From Porphyromonas endodontalis ATCC 35406 (GTDB lineage: Bacteria; Bacteroidota; Bacteroidia; Bacteroidales; Porphyromonadaceae), in NCBI RefSeq assembly GCF_000174815.1, contig NZ_ACNN01000007.1, positions 78,501 to 142,500 of the forward strand: a stretch of 64,000 nucleotides of DNA. The letters run 5' to 3'. Below are positions 46,062 through 55,380 of this stretch, one piece after another. The notes beneath the pieces were generated by a model that was not told where the DNA came from, did no database searches, and saw only the letters and a list, made by a program, of their open reading frames with translations. Each line of letters opens with the position of its first letter. The first letter of the stretch is position 1. The translations under genes were made by a program, and so were the position numbers.

Positions 46062-47309
46062 ATGAATTATAAAAGAATTGTGTTGTTGGCGATACTGCTT
46101 GGAGGGATAATTCTCCTCCCCACCCATGCACAGCCGGCTCCGGAGGGGCGCACCGCGGATCTAGGGTGGTACACCGGGCTTCGCGGAGGAGTGTCGGCAG
46201 GGTCGTCTACATTTGTTTCGGCCGCTGCCGATAAGTTTCGAGCCGGGTGGAGTGCAGGCCTTTTCGGCGGTTACCGATTTAATTCTGTACTCTCTCTTGA
46301 GGGCGTATTGAAGTGGGAAGAAGTCACGCTCGGCGTCCGCAAGGGCGATGTCGACGCTAACTATTGGCTAGGCAGAGACCTCGTGCGCTACCATGCCCCC
46401 GTCATCGACTTCGAGGGTTGGAACTACAACGACCTCAAAAGTCGCGTTGACGCCCAGAGTTTTAGTCTGCAGGGCAATATCAACTTATTGGGATTCTTCC
46501 ATTCCGGCAATTGCCGCTGGCGCATGGAGGTCTCCCCCCTTGTCTCGCTTGTGCGTACGAAGGCTCGTTTCGTGACGATTGCCAACGACAAGAGCGTTAT
46601 GGGGCTTGAGGCGCAATGGCATGCCGGATGGGGTGGCGAGGCGCAAATCGGGTATCGGGTTTCCGAACATTGCGAGCTCGGCATCTACGGCGGTTTCACA
46701 CAGCTTCTTGGCAAACGCTTCGACCGCATCCCCGAGCAGAGCTACAAAACCAACCGGCTCTGCGAAGGCGGTCTGAAGCTCACGTATGCTTTCGGTAAGC
46801 AAAGGAAGAGAACGGAGGCATTGGAGCCCATCGAGCCCGGCATGCCCGAGGGGGACGCGCATTACGAACATGCGGCACGGAAAGTGGACAACGAACCGGA
46901 AGCAACAAAGAAGACCGAACCGCTGGATCAATCAACGACAACGGCTCCCCCCTCTCCCGAAGTAAGTATCGCCCCCGTAGAGAGTGCGGCAGCCATCGAC
47001 TTCCCCACCGTCTACTTCGCCTTCAACAGTGCAACGATCTCGAGCGAAGAGGAGGTGAAAATGCAACAGACACTGCGCTTACTACAAGAGAATCCGAAGC
47101 TGAATATCATCATAATAGGCTGGTGCGACACAGTGGGCAACGCTGCCGTTAACCTACGGATGTCTCAGAAGCGCGCCGAAGCCCTCAAAACATGGCTGAC
47201 CTCCCGAGGTATCAGTGCCGCCCGTATCAAGGCCGTGGGCAGAGGCCGAGACTTCAACGAAAAGGAGGCTGCCAAAGCGCGCCGTTCGGAAACAGCAAAG
47301 GAGGATTAA
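46062..47309 (+). CDS. Outer-membrane protein with OmpA-type peptidoglycan-binding domain
   Basis: 415 residues: signal peptide (ILLPTHAQ), a beta-barrel-like region (DLGWYTGLRGGVSAGSSTFV ... LSLEGVLKWEEV), a Pro/Thr-rich linker and a C-terminal OmpA domain (VYFAFNSATISSEEE, IIGWCDTVGNAAVNLRMSQKRAEA, GRGRDFNE). The domain anchors the protein to peptidoglycan. OmpA-type proteins are frequent members of fimbrial loci in Bacteroidales, where they may support pilus assembly or anchoring. The anchor gene follows 3 bp downstream. Confidence 0.87.
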   Translation: MNYKRIVLLAILLGGIILLPTHAQPAPEGRTADLGWYTGLRGGVSAGSSTFVSAAADKFRAGWSAGLFGGYRFNSVLSLEGVLKWEEVTLGVRKGDVDANYWLGRDLVRYHAPVIDFEGWNYNDLKSRVDAQSFSLQGNINLLGFFHSGNCRWRMEVSPLVSLVRTKARFVTIANDKSVMGLEAQWHAGWGGEAQIGYRVSEHCELGIYGGFTQLLGKRFDRIPEQSYKTNRLCEGGLKLTYAFGKQRKRTEALEPIEPGMPEGDAHYEHAARKVDNEPEATKKTEPLDQSTTTAPPSPEVSIAPVESAAAIDFPTVYFAFNSATISSEEEVKMQQTLRLLQENPKLNIIIIGWCDTVGNAAVNLRMSQKRAEALKTWLTSRGISAARIKAVGRGRDFNEKEAAKARRSETAKED

Positions 47310-47312
47310 ACA

Positions 47313-48227
47313 ATGAAACAAACACCCTTTTATTACACACTTCGGAGACTCCTAGCACTCTCCGTCATGTCACTTTTGACTTTGGCCACACTCTCGCTCA
47401 CGTCTTGCCGCCACAAGGATACAGAGCATGATGATTATGGGCTTTCTGCCGCTCTCTCCTGGGCAGACCCTGCCGATGCCGGGCGCGAAATCAAAAACGT
47501 CAGGATATGGATATTCCAAGCCGGTGGCAAACTCGTGGCTAAGCGTCAGTATGGTAGTAAGTTTCCGGTCGCCCTCGACATTCATCCCCTTCCCGTTGGG
47601 GAGTACGACGTGGTGGCTACGACCAACCTTATCGAGCCTTTCGGGGCGGAGGGTGACGAGACCTTTTCCTCCCTGTTGCTCAAACTTCGGGAGGCTTCCA
47701 CCTCTGCCGAGCACGCCCACTATGCCGTGGGGCACATCAGCCTCCCGAGGGATAGGAATAGCCGTATCGGTCTCAGCCTGCGCCGCATCCTCTCGGAGCT
47801 TACGGTAGAGGTGGAGGGCGCCCCCCGGGGCACGAGGCTCGAAACGATGGTACTCAATGCTGCCGATGCCCTTGTGCCCTCGCAAAAAGGAGCCGAAGGC
47901 ATTTGGGGTAGAGCTTCTAACAACAAGCAGCCGGCCCAAGGCAAGAGTGCCATCGAGCAAAACGGACTCATCAAGACCGAGACCCTTCGCCCGATGCCCA
48001 CGGTGAGCCATGATGCATATGCCTACCTCCGGTTTACGTTCCGCCTGGCGGACGGAAGCCTGCGCGAGTGCGCTGCAGAGGCACCGATCATGAAGCCGGC
48101 AGGCAAGTATACGTTGAAGATGAAATACTCCGAGCTCAAACCCTTTATGCACATCAAACCCACACGTATCAGCGACTGGGAAGAGGGTTGGACCGTAGTT
48201 GGAGAAATACTCAACCCTGATGACTAA
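47313..48227 (+). CDS. FimB/Mfa2-family fimbrial anchor lipoprotein
   Basis: 304 residues. The lipoprotein signal ends at Cys32 (LATLSLTSC). The mature part shows the Mfa2/FimB pattern of two transthyretin-like domains: KNVRIWIFQAGGKLVAKRQY, PLPVGEYDVVATTN, then RNSRIGLSLRRILSELTVEVEG and a C-terminal KYTLKMKYSELK...ISDWEEGW. Such proteins sit in the outer membrane and hold the base of type V pili. It is followed by fimbrillin-like genes, as expected. Confidence 0.8.
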   Translation: MKQTPFYYTLRRLLALSVMSLLTLATLSLTSCRHKDTEHDDYGLSAALSWADPADAGREIKNVRIWIFQAGGKLVAKRQYGSKFPVALDIHPLPVGEYDVVATTNLIEPFGAEGDETFSSLLLKLREASTSAEHAHYAVGHISLPRDRNSRIGLSLRRILSELTVEVEGAPRGTRLETMVLNAADALVPSQKGAEGIWGRASNNKQPAQGKSAIEQNGLIKTETLRPMPTVSHDAYAYLRFTFRLADGSLRECAAEAPIMKPAGKYTLKMKYSELKPFMHIKPTRISDWEEGWTVVGEILNPDD

Positions 48228-48307
48228 ACGGGGCAAATGACGAAATGAATGCCCCCTTCCCCCCTATCTCTAAACTATTCAAATTCAATCACATAAAATT
48301 AGCAAGT

Positions 48308-49198
48308 ATGAAGAAAAAGACTCTTTTCGCTGCCGTGCTGGCAGCCGTTGTGCTCGTAAGCTGCCACAACAACAAGCAGGTGCAGTCAGAGACCGAGCCT
48401 GAGTACATCACTGTAAGTACCTCCATCGACAACCTGACCCGCGTCTCCACCACAGGCGATGCCTCCCGGTTCGACGAAGGCGACAAAATCAGCGTCTATG
48501 CCTGGACAGGTACTGCCGACGAGGTACCCACTGCCAACCTGGTGGTGAACAACTCCCTCAACGAGCTGAAGGGCGGCAAGTGGCTGCCTACGCCCCTTAT
48601 GAAATGGGCGAACATGTCCACGCCCCACTTCTTCCTCTCCGTTTACCCTGCACGCGCCATTGCCGACTTCAAAGCCGACCCCGTGAAGGTAGATATAGAG
48701 AAACAGATGGAGAGCGACCTACTTGTGGCCGTCAATACGGGCGAGAGCAAAGCCGGGCTCAAAGCCACCGACAACCCCGTGTCGCTCCGCTTCGACCACA
48801 TGATGTCTAAGCTTATTGTAGAGCTGACCTACCGCAACGAGTTCAGCAAAACACCCACCGTGGCTTCGGTAAGCACTGAGGCTAAGAACGAGGGTACCAT
48901 CGATTACCTCAAGGGGGTGATTACGCTCAAGGGGGCTTCCGCTCCGTTCCATCTGCATACGCAGAAGGCCAACGAGGCATACGCTTCCGTTATCCTGCCG
49001 CAGGCGGTGCAGAAGTTCACGATCACCATCGATGGCAAGAGCTACGTCTACACCCATCCCACACCGCTCATCCTCGTCAAGGGCAAGAAGCAGACCGTAA
49101 AACTCATTGTGGGGCGCAACCGCATCGAGCTGGATCAAGTGGTCATCAACGACTGGGGAGCCGCCGAAGACATCACGGGCGGAGAAGCGGTAGATTGA
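48308..49198 (+). CDS. Fimbrillin-family lipoprotein 1
   Basis: 296 residues from 48308 (an upstream ATG at 48245 adds a poor N-terminus). Lipoprotein signal to Cys19 (AVVLVSC). The mature protein has Mfa-like/fimbrillin features: TRVSTTGDASRFDEGDKISV near the N-terminus, NPVSLRFDHMMSKLIVELTY in the centre and VKLIVGRNRIELDQVVINDW...GGEAVD at the end. In type V pili an Arg-specific protease cuts the lipoprotein precursor after an early Arg to let it polymerise; TR or SR near residues 38-48 are candidates. Likely a minor or structural pilin. Confidence 0.8.
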   Translation: MKKKTLFAAVLAAVVLVSCHNNKQVQSETEPEYITVSTSIDNLTRVSTTGDASRFDEGDKISVYAWTGTADEVPTANLVVNNSLNELKGGKWLPTPLMKWANMSTPHFFLSVYPARAIADFKADPVKVDIEKQMESDLLVAVNTGESKAGLKATDNPVSLRFDHMMSKLIVELTYRNEFSKTPTVASVSTEAKNEGTIDYLKGVITLKGASAPFHLHTQKANEAYASVILPQAVQKFTITIDGKSYVYTHPTPLILVKGKKQTVKLIVGRNRIELDQVVINDWGAAEDITGGEAVD

Positions 49199-49248
49199 AT
49201 ATAGTAAGCACTGATTAAGAAACCAACTTCAAAAAAGAAAAAAGGAAT

Positions 49249-50109
49249 ATGAAGAACCATTTTTTCATCTCAATGCTTGCAGCGGTGGCTCTCCTCGGGG
49301 GGCTGACCGCCTGCAACGGCAAACTCGACAAAGCCCCCAGGGCAGACCAAGTGCCCGAAAATGCCGTGCGGATTACAGTCAGTATCGGCAACCCGTTTGC
49401 CGCCACCCGTTCCATGCCACTAGGCACGGAGGAGGAGCAGGGCAAGTTCAACGTGGGCGACGAAATCTTTGTTGTGTGCACTCGAAGCAACCAGCGTGCC
49501 ACCTATCGTTTCGATGGCTCTGCCTGGACGCCCAAAGACGGCAAGTACCTCCTTTGGAAAAGAGATATGGAGAATTTCGATGCCCGGTATCCCGCCGAAT
49601 ATGGCGAGAATCCATATGTTCATCCAACAGACCAGAGCAGTACAGAAAAAATCGCTAAAGCAGACGTAATGTCGGTAGGGCTTAACCAAGAAAAGACGAA
49701 AGAGGCGTTGCACTTTACGATGCAACGCCAGACGGCACGCCTCATTGTCGAGATAGCCGGCTTCAAGTCCGAATTTCCCGGCGATGCCAAGGTGGAGAAC
49801 GTCAGGTTCCTTAACAAGGCAAACGCAAGTGCCCCTCTAAGAACATACATACCCTATGCCAAGGGCGAGGGCAAGACGGGCAGCACCTACACGGTGCTCG
49901 TTCCCGGTGATGCTGCGCACAATACGATTTCCCTTGAAGTAGGCGGCAAAACGATGACCGCCAAGCTATCGGGAATTACGTATGATAGCGGCCTGAGCTA
50001 CACCTACCGCCTCACCGTGGGCAAGGAGAAACTCGAGACGACCGAAGTAACGGTATCCGACTGGACCGGTAGCGCAGTCATCCCGGGCGGAGAAGCCAAG
50101 GCGAACTAA
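49249..50109 (+). CDS. Fimbrillin-family lipoprotein 2
   Basis: 286 residues. Signal ending at Cys22 (GGLTAC). The mature part has ATRSMPLGTEEEQGKFNVGD, LHFTMQRQTARLIVEIAGF and the closing VTVSDWTGSAVIPGGEA, matching the Mfa-like pilin pattern. It is the near twin of the first 290 residues of the gene at 51695, with long stretches of almost identical DNA, so one derives from the other. TRS near residue 50 is a possible protease maturation site. Confidence 0.82.
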   Translation: MKNHFFISMLAAVALLGGLTACNGKLDKAPRADQVPENAVRITVSIGNPFAATRSMPLGTEEEQGKFNVGDEIFVVCTRSNQRATYRFDGSAWTPKDGKYLLWKRDMENFDARYPAEYGENPYVHPTDQSSTEKIAKADVMSVGLNQEKTKEALHFTMQRQTARLIVEIAGFKSEFPGDAKVENVRFLNKANASAPLRTYIPYAKGEGKTGSTYTVLVPGDAAHNTISLEVGGKTMTAKLSGITYDSGLSYTYRLTVGKEKLETTEVTVSDWTGSAVIPGGEAKAN

Positions 50110-50197
50110 GGAACCCACCTGTCGCACTCACAGTACGGCTTCGGTCGAAGCATAAGTAAAACAGAATGAGTATATAACCCATCAAAAAAAGCAGTAA

Positions 50198-50620
50198 ATG
50201 TTGATCCATCAAATAAAAAAAGGAGTTGTCTATGTAGGCAAAAACAAGGGTAAGACCGTTTACTACGCATCCCCCATTGTACAAAACAAGATTACCTCCC
50301 ATCAGGTGGAAAACCGTATCATCAAGGCCACGGCACTCTCGCGTGCCGATGTACGCAGTGCCATCGCCGCCCTTGCCGAGATCGTGCGCGAAGAGATACT
50401 TGCCGGGCGGTCGGTAGCTCTCGCCGACCTCGGTTCGTTCAGAGTTGTCTCGACCGGCAAACGCATGGCCACGGAGAAAGAGGTGACCGCCGATACGCTA
50501 AAAGCGCCACGCATACAGTTTCTCCCCAAAATGGAGATGCGCAATCTGACCAAGAGCATACAGCGCGTTGTGCTACGCCCCGGCGAGGCTGAGCCCACAC
50601 CCGAGAACCCGTTGGGTTGA
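50198..50620 (+). CDS. HU-like DNA-binding protein inside the fimbrial operon
   Basis: 140 residues. The pattern ISHQ...ATALSRADVRSAIAALAEIV, EEILAGRSVALADLGSFRVV and APRIQFLPKMEMRNLTKSI is that of the HU-related family (HU-HIG) common in Bacteroidales, with a short C-terminal tail. It would bend or coat DNA. It interrupts the fimbrillin genes with gaps of 88 bp before and 66 bp after. It may modulate the locus or be a passenger; a similar protein is encoded at 54274. Confidence 0.87.
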   Translation: MLIHQIKKGVVYVGKNKGKTVYYASPIVQNKITSHQVENRIIKATALSRADVRSAIAALAEIVREEILAGRSVALADLGSFRVVSTGKRMATEKEVTADTLKAPRIQFLPKMEMRNLTKSIQRVVLRPGEAEPTPENPLG

Positions 50621-50686
50621 ACCCCCGACGAAAGAAACATTTTCATTCCTCAATACGAATTCAATAACAAAAAAATAATCTAGATA

Positions 50687-51679
50687 ATGAAGACAATAAA
50701 GAACCTGGCAATGCTTGCCGTTGCCGCACTTGCCGCTGCTGCATGCAGCCATGACAAAAACCTCGTCGCCCCCACCGATCATTTCCCTGCTGACGGAGTC
50801 ATCCGCGTGGCTACCGACGTAACTCGCCCACAAACCCGTGCTGGGATGGAAACCAGCAACCTTACGATGTTCCAACTTCGTGTAAAGAACCCCGTAAGTG
50901 ACAGCTATTCTTACAACGCCCTCATGAAGAAAGAGGGTAGCGACTGGGTGAGCTACAACAACGACGGCACCCAAAAGCTGACGATGCTCTGGCAGAACAA
51001 GACGCAAAAGGTGAACGTAGCCGCCGTATACATCCCCGACGTCACGCTGATCGACGATTATTGGAAGACCACCGACGGCATACCCGTGAATATTAAGGTA
51101 AGAAAAGACCAGAGCAATGTCGACAGTCTGAACAAAAGCGACATCCTCGTGATGAAGGACCACGAGGTGGACCCCACCAGCGCCACCGACCTGACCCCAC
51201 AAGGCAAGATAAAAGTAGAGCTCAAGCACCGCCTCGCTAAGCTCAACCTCACGGTGAATCTCGGCACGCAGTTCAACCTGAACGGTACCGCCACCAACCC
51301 CATCACCGCAGTGAGCGTGGAGGGCACGAAGACCGAAGCCGACTGGACGCTCATCACCGACGTGCTGGAGGGGCAGAGCGTGGTGAAACCCATTAAACTC
51401 TTCGAGGCTGCTTACGCCGCCGGCGAGGGTAAAACGAAGAGTGCCGTGGCGAAGTACGAATGCATCCTCATGCCGCAGACCATCACTTCCAACGGCTTCA
51501 CGGTGAAGATTGTCATAGGAGACAAAACGTATACATGGAAGTCCTCGGGCGAAGTCACCCTCGCACCCGATACGCAGTACAACCTCACCCTCTCCGTGGG
51601 CAAGGACGTCGTAATCGTCGGCAGCTTCTCCGCTAAGCCGTGGACCGACGGCGGCTCAAGCAACATCGAGACGGAGTAA
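50687..51679 (+). CDS. Fimbrillin-family lipoprotein 3
   Basis: 330 residues. Signal ending at Cys20 (ALAAAAC), then VTRPQTRAGMETSNLTMFQL, typical of the Mfa-like start with a maturation-type Arg. A central KVELKHRLAKLNLTVNLGTQ and a C-terminal TYTWKSSGEVTLAPDTQYNL...VGSFSAKPWTDGG complete the fold. It differs clearly from the two neighbours, so it may be the main or an accessory pilin. It lies 15 bp before the GLUG fusion gene. Confidence 0.8.
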   Translation: MKTIKNLAMLAVAALAAAACSHDKNLVAPTDHFPADGVIRVATDVTRPQTRAGMETSNLTMFQLRVKNPVSDSYSYNALMKKEGSDWVSYNNDGTQKLTMLWQNKTQKVNVAAVYIPDVTLIDDYWKTTDGIPVNIKVRKDQSNVDSLNKSDILVMKDHEVDPTSATDLTPQGKIKVELKHRLAKLNLTVNLGTQFNLNGTATNPITAVSVEGTKTEADWTLITDVLEGQSVVKPIKLFEAAYAAGEGKTKSAVAKYECILMPQTITSNGFTVKIVIGDKTYTWKSSGEVTLAPDTQYNLTLSVGKDVVIVGSFSAKPWTDGGSSNIETE

Positions 51680-51694
51680 AAACTTTTTGATGCA

Positions 51695-53734
51695 ATGAAA
51701 CTCAACGTAATGATAACGCTTGCAGCGGCGGCTCTCCTTGGGGGGCTGACCGCCTGCAGCGACAAACTTGATGAAGCCCCCAGGGCGAACCAAGTGCCCG
51801 AAAATGCCGTGCGGATTACAGCCTGTATCGGCAACCCGTTTGCCGCCACCCGTTCCATGCCGTTGGGCACAGAGGAGGAGCAGGGCAAGTTCAACGTAGG
51901 CGACGAAATCTTTGTGTGCACTCCCAACAGTAGCCAGCATGCCACCTATCGTTTCGATGGCTCTGTCTGGACGCCCAAAGACGGCAAATACCTCCTTTGG
52001 GAAAGAGATATGGAGCGTTTCGATGCCTACTATCCCGCCGAATGGGGCTTGGCAGTGGTTAATGGGGGGGCATATGCTTATCCAACAGACCAGCGTACTG
52101 AAGCAAACATCGCTAAAGCAGACCTAATGTCGGTAGAGCTTAACCAAGCAAAGACGAAAGAGGCGTTGCACTTTACGATGCATCGCAGGACGGCACGCCT
52201 CATTGTCGAGATAGCCGGCTTCAAGTCCGAATTTCCCGGCGATGCCAAGGTGGAGAACGTCAGGTTTCATAACAAGAACAACTTCTCAAACTTCCTTCAA
52301 GCGACATACATACCCTATGCCAAGGGCGAGGGCAAGACGGGCAGCACCTACACGATACTTGTTCCCGGTAATGCCATAAACAATACAATTTCCCTTGAAG
52401 TAGACGGCAAAAAGATGACCGCCAAGCTGTCGAGAATTACGTATGATACCGGCAAGAGCTACACCTACCACCTCACCGTGGGCAAGGAGAAACTCGAGAT
52501 GACCGAAGTAACGGTATCCGACTGGACCGATAGCGCAGTCATCCCGGGCGGAGAAGCCAACCTAGCCAAATGGGATGGGGTAACTACATCGCCCGTAACT
52601 CCCGATGCCGACGGCAAGACCTATAATGTCAAGAGCCCGGAAGAGTGGCTATGGCTTTGCGAGCAGGTCGGCAACAAAACGATTCCTACGAATGGACTGA
52701 CTATCAATCTGACCGCAGACCTGGATTTCGGCGGGCACGAAATGTATCCCTTGGGATATACGAAAGACAATGCAAGTGGTGCGGCCGTTGGATTCCAGGG
52801 CAAACTCAATGGAAACAATCACACAGTTAAAGGATTGAAGATGACACAAGGCACCTATCAGCATACCGGTCTTGTCGCTATACTATATCCGAACTCCACC
52901 GTCAAAGACCTCACCGTAGAGTGCGACATAAAAGGGAATTGCGACAACAACACCGGTTCAGCTATGACTATCGGAGGAATAGCCGGGAGCAGCATAGGAG
53001 GCACCGTAGAAAACTGTACGGTCAAAGGGACTGTATCCTCCGATAAGAGAGCCGTCTATATGGGAGGTGTCATCGGCTATTTTTACGGAGGGACGATGAT
53101 AAAATGCTCGAACTATGCCGAGGTGCTCTCCCTCTCCGACGAAAACAGGGTTACGGGAGGCGTGGCCGGATGTGTGGGCGATCTTTTTCAGACGGGGTAC
53201 GATATGCCCTCTTTCATGATAGCCTGTGTCAACTACGGCACACTCTCTGTACGTGGAGACGGACGAGCCGGAGGGATAACGGGAGAGGCCGCGTTTAATA
53301 CGAATAAACCGAACGACGTCCGAAGCACTTTTACAGCCTGCTATAATGTCGGGGATATAAAGGTGGTGAACGGCGCAACTTATACAGGAGGAGCATCAGC
53401 GGGATTGTGCGTAGCACCGTCCGAAAAGAATACGGAACTCTACGGTTGTTTCAATGCCGGCACTCTTCCACAAGACGGAAATCCCGGCGTAAGCCAAAGG
53501 AAACCGTATGGCAATGGGGTCTTTGCCCTTTCGGATGCTTCGGACAATTTGCCGGCCTCTGTGGGAATAGCCGATACAGGGATAAACTGCGGAAAGAAAA
53601 CGCATAGCGACCTGAACTCTTCGGAGACGGTAAAGGCAATGAACGACGCCATCGAGGCCTTCAATCAGAAAGTACCGGCTCATGCCTGTAGCTCCCGATT
53701 CAAAGTAGGGCCCACTCATCCGATTTTGGAATAG
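51695..53734 (+). CDS. Fimbrillin-GLUG fusion, probable fimbrial tip adhesin
   Basis: 679 residues. Residues 1-290 copy fimbrillin 2 (signal to Cys21, ATRSMPLGTEEEQGKFNVGD, GGEANL). The rest consists of GLUG-like beta-helix repeats with Gly-rich turns (FQGKLNGNNHTVKGLKM, MTIGGIAGSSIGGTVENCTV, RVTGGVAGCVGD, GRAGGITGEA). Such repeats form solenoids in adhesins. Joining a pilin domain to an adhesive solenoid suits a tip subunit. It is the last gene of the operon and is followed by a hairpin. Confidence 0.82.
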   Translation: MKLNVMITLAAAALLGGLTACSDKLDEAPRANQVPENAVRITACIGNPFAATRSMPLGTEEEQGKFNVGDEIFVCTPNSSQHATYRFDGSVWTPKDGKYLLWERDMERFDAYYPAEWGLAVVNGGAYAYPTDQRTEANIAKADLMSVELNQAKTKEALHFTMHRRTARLIVEIAGFKSEFPGDAKVENVRFHNKNNFSNFLQATYIPYAKGEGKTGSTYTILVPGNAINNTISLEVDGKKMTAKLSRITYDTGKSYTYHLTVGKEKLEMTEVTVSDWTDSAVIPGGEANLAKWDGVTTSPVTPDADGKTYNVKSPEEWLWLCEQVGNKTIPTNGLTINLTADLDFGGHEMYPLGYTKDNASGAAVGFQGKLNGNNHTVKGLKMTQGTYQHTGLVAILYPNSTVKDLTVECDIKGNCDNNTGSAMTIGGIAGSSIGGTVENCTVKGTVSSDKRAVYMGGVIGYFYGGTMIKCSNYAEVLSLSDENRVTGGVAGCVGDLFQTGYDMPSFMIACVNYGTLSVRGDGRAGGITGEAAFNTNKPNDVRSTFTACYNVGDIKVVNGATYTGGASAGLCVAPSEKNTELYGCFNAGTLPQDGNPGVSQRKPYGNGVFALSDASDNLPASVGIADTGINCGKKTHSDLNSSETVKAMNDAIEAFNQKVPAHACSSRFKVGPTHPILE

Positions 53735-53771
53735 TATTTGCAACTTGAACCTCATCAGAGAGAGAGGCCCA

Positions 53772-53826
53772 AAGAAGAGTCGCGTCATTGCTCAAAACAG
53801 AGCTTGATGCGGCTCTTCTTAGGTTT
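53772..53826 (+). terminator. Terminator of the fimbrial operon
   Basis: AAGAAGAG-CGC (from 53772) pairs with GCG-CTCTTCTT (to 53820), with an inner TGCTC/GAGC stem. It is followed by AGGTTTTG. From 53827 to 53984 there is no gene, but a CACAACGCAGCAC-type short repeat occurs near 53926-53965. Confidence 0.65.
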
Positions 53827-53984
53827 TGTATGCAACTTTTCGGAGAGCCCTTTTTAGTTTTGATGCCCCCCTTTTCGAGTTAAACGGAGATTGTCGTCGA
53901 GTTCAATCAACCCCCAAGAAAGAAGCACAACGCAGCACAAAACGACACAACGCAGCACAACGCGGCACATTTTGGGCGAGGCTA

Positions 53985-54016
53985 TTGCACAGCGCAAAAT
54001 CTCGCTTTACCTTTGC
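53985..54016 (+). promoter_or_regulatory. -33/-7 promoter of the HU-like gene at 54274
   Basis: TTG (53985-53987), 20-nt spacer, TACCTTTGC (54008-54016). It is one of the best promoters in the window, with a leader of about 250 nt to the ATG. Confidence 0.65.
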
Positions 54017-54273
54017 AATGCAATCCACGAGAGAGAGGGCGCTCTCTAGCACAAGTGGGAATAAGAGCAACGAGCCATACTACAGAAGACTCTACCCCTA
54101 ATCTACATTGTATTTTGTGTAGTAGAGGAAGAGGATAAGAAGCTTTGAAGACAATGCCGGCTTACCCCTATCAAAGACGCATTCTTTAGTACTACGCCAC
54201 ACTCCGCCCCCCCACGCCCCCCTCCACGAGGAGAGCAAAAACATTTTATTAACTATTTATTCCGACAAAAGTT

Positions 54274-54756
54274 ATGTCTGTAAATTATCGTGTGGTCCGT
54301 CGAACCCTTAACTTCGACAAAGCGAATCCCAAAGAAGTTGTTGTCGCTCAAACCGAACCTCGTGCTACCACGGGTCTCGAAGATCTTATCTCGCTCATCG
54401 GTCAGATTTCTTCCATCTCGCGAGGCGATGTACTCAGCGTTATCAGCACGCTCACGCGCCTCATTGCCGACGAGCTGGCCAAGGGCAATATCGTCGAAAT
54501 TGGAGAATTGGGGCGCCTCCGCTTCAATATGCGTAGCAAGGCTGCCAAGAGCGTCAAAGAGTTTACGCACAACAATATTCTCACCCCCACGCTGCACTTC
54601 TTGCCCGGTATGCTGCTCAAAGATGCACGCCGCCGTATCCGCTTTACCCTTGCTGACGAAAAGGGGAAATCCACAGAGGGCAAAGGGAAGCCTACGACCC
54701 CTCCCAATAGTGGTAGTGGTACCGGTTCATCCACCGGTGGAGATGGGAACGAATAA
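54274..54756 (+). CDS. HU-like DNA-binding protein with Gly/Ser-rich tail
   Basis: 160 residues. HU-HIG pattern: LEDLISLIGQISSISRGDVL, IADELAKGNIVEIGELGRL, TPTLHFLPGMLLKDARRRIR, then a low-complexity tail (PTTPPNSGSGTGSSTGG). Proteins of this type are often encoded next to an N-acetylmuramoyl-L-alanine amidase in Bacteroidales, as here. The gene has its own promoter and is closed by a strong hairpin at 54791-54850. Confidence 0.88.
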   Translation: MSVNYRVVRRTLNFDKANPKEVVVAQTEPRATTGLEDLISLIGQISSISRGDVLSVISTLTRLIADELAKGNIVEIGELGRLRFNMRSKAAKSVKEFTHNNILTPTLHFLPGMLLKDARRRIRFTLADEKGKSTEGKGKPTTPPNSGSGTGSSTGGDGNE

Positions 54757-54790
54757 ACTCTAACCTTACTCTCGTCAACTCTAACTAAGA

Positions 54791-54850
54791 GGGGGCAAAG
54801 GTCGGCTCCTCCCCGTGAAAAGGGACTCCACTTTTGCCCCCGACCTTTTA
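54791..54850 (+). terminator. Large hairpin after the HU-like gene
   Basis: GGGGGCAAA pairs with TTTTGCCCCC, while AAAGGTCGG can instead pair with CCGACCTTT just beyond, followed by T-rich DNA. The two stems exclude each other. Confidence 0.65.
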
Positions 54851-54933
54851 TTCTCATCCCCTCCTCTCGTAACAAAACATAGAAACTCTACGAGGAGGGG
54901 ACACTATACTCCATTAAAAACGACAACACGTAT

Positions 54934-55380
54934 ATGAATGTACAATATATTGTAGTGCATTGCTCTGCCACGCGCATCAATCGCCCCTATAAGGTGGAGC
55001 AGTTGGAGCGCGATCACCAAGCCCGAGGGATGCGCTCTGCCGGTTATCATTTCTACATTCCGAGGAATGGTATTATCATTCCTCTCCGCCCCCTCAACGT
55101 AGTGGGGGCACACGCCCGAGGTTATAACCGCAAAAGCATTGGGGTATGCTACGAAGGCGGATTGCTCAGCGACGGTACCCCCAGCGACACGCGCACCCTA
55201 GAGCAAAAAGGAGCCCTTGTGCTACTCCTTAGGATGCTGCGCAGATGTTACCCCCAAGCGCGCATCGTGGGACATCGAGATCTTAGCCCTGACCTCAATA
55301 GAGATGGCAAGATTTCTCCCAACGAGTGGACTAAGTTATGCCCTTGTTTCGACGCGAAGGAGGCGTATGCTCAGCTATGA
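54934..55380 (+). CDS. N-acetylmuramoyl-L-alanine amidase (amidase_2/PGRP fold)
   Basis: 148 residues without a signal peptide. Cleaves the amide between muramic acid and the stem peptide. The zinc ligands are recognisable as His9 (VVHCSAT), His114 (VGHRDLSPD) and Cys136/138 (KLCPCFD). The layout resembles T7-lysozyme-like amidases. With no signal peptide, export would need a holin or lysis. The next gene overlaps it by ATGA and encodes a small membrane protein, so the pair looks like a lysis module. Confidence 0.88.
   Translation: MNVQYIVVHCSATRINRPYKVEQLERDHQARGMRSAGYHFYIPRNGIIIPLRPLNVVGAHARGYNRKSIGVCYEGGLLSDGTPSDTRTLEQKGALVLLLRMLRRCYPQARIVGHRDLSPDLNRDGKISPNEWTKLCPCFDAKEAYAQL

Noticed and set aside
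47370..48236. 288-codon ORF antisense to the FimB/Mfa2-like gene
   Set aside because: The plus-strand frame has a lipoprotein signal and family pattern; the antisense frame has neither.
53826..54101. 91-codon ORF between the fimbrial operon and the HU-like gene
   Set aside because: It crosses a short tandem repeat and the HU promoter, and the translation is low-complexity.
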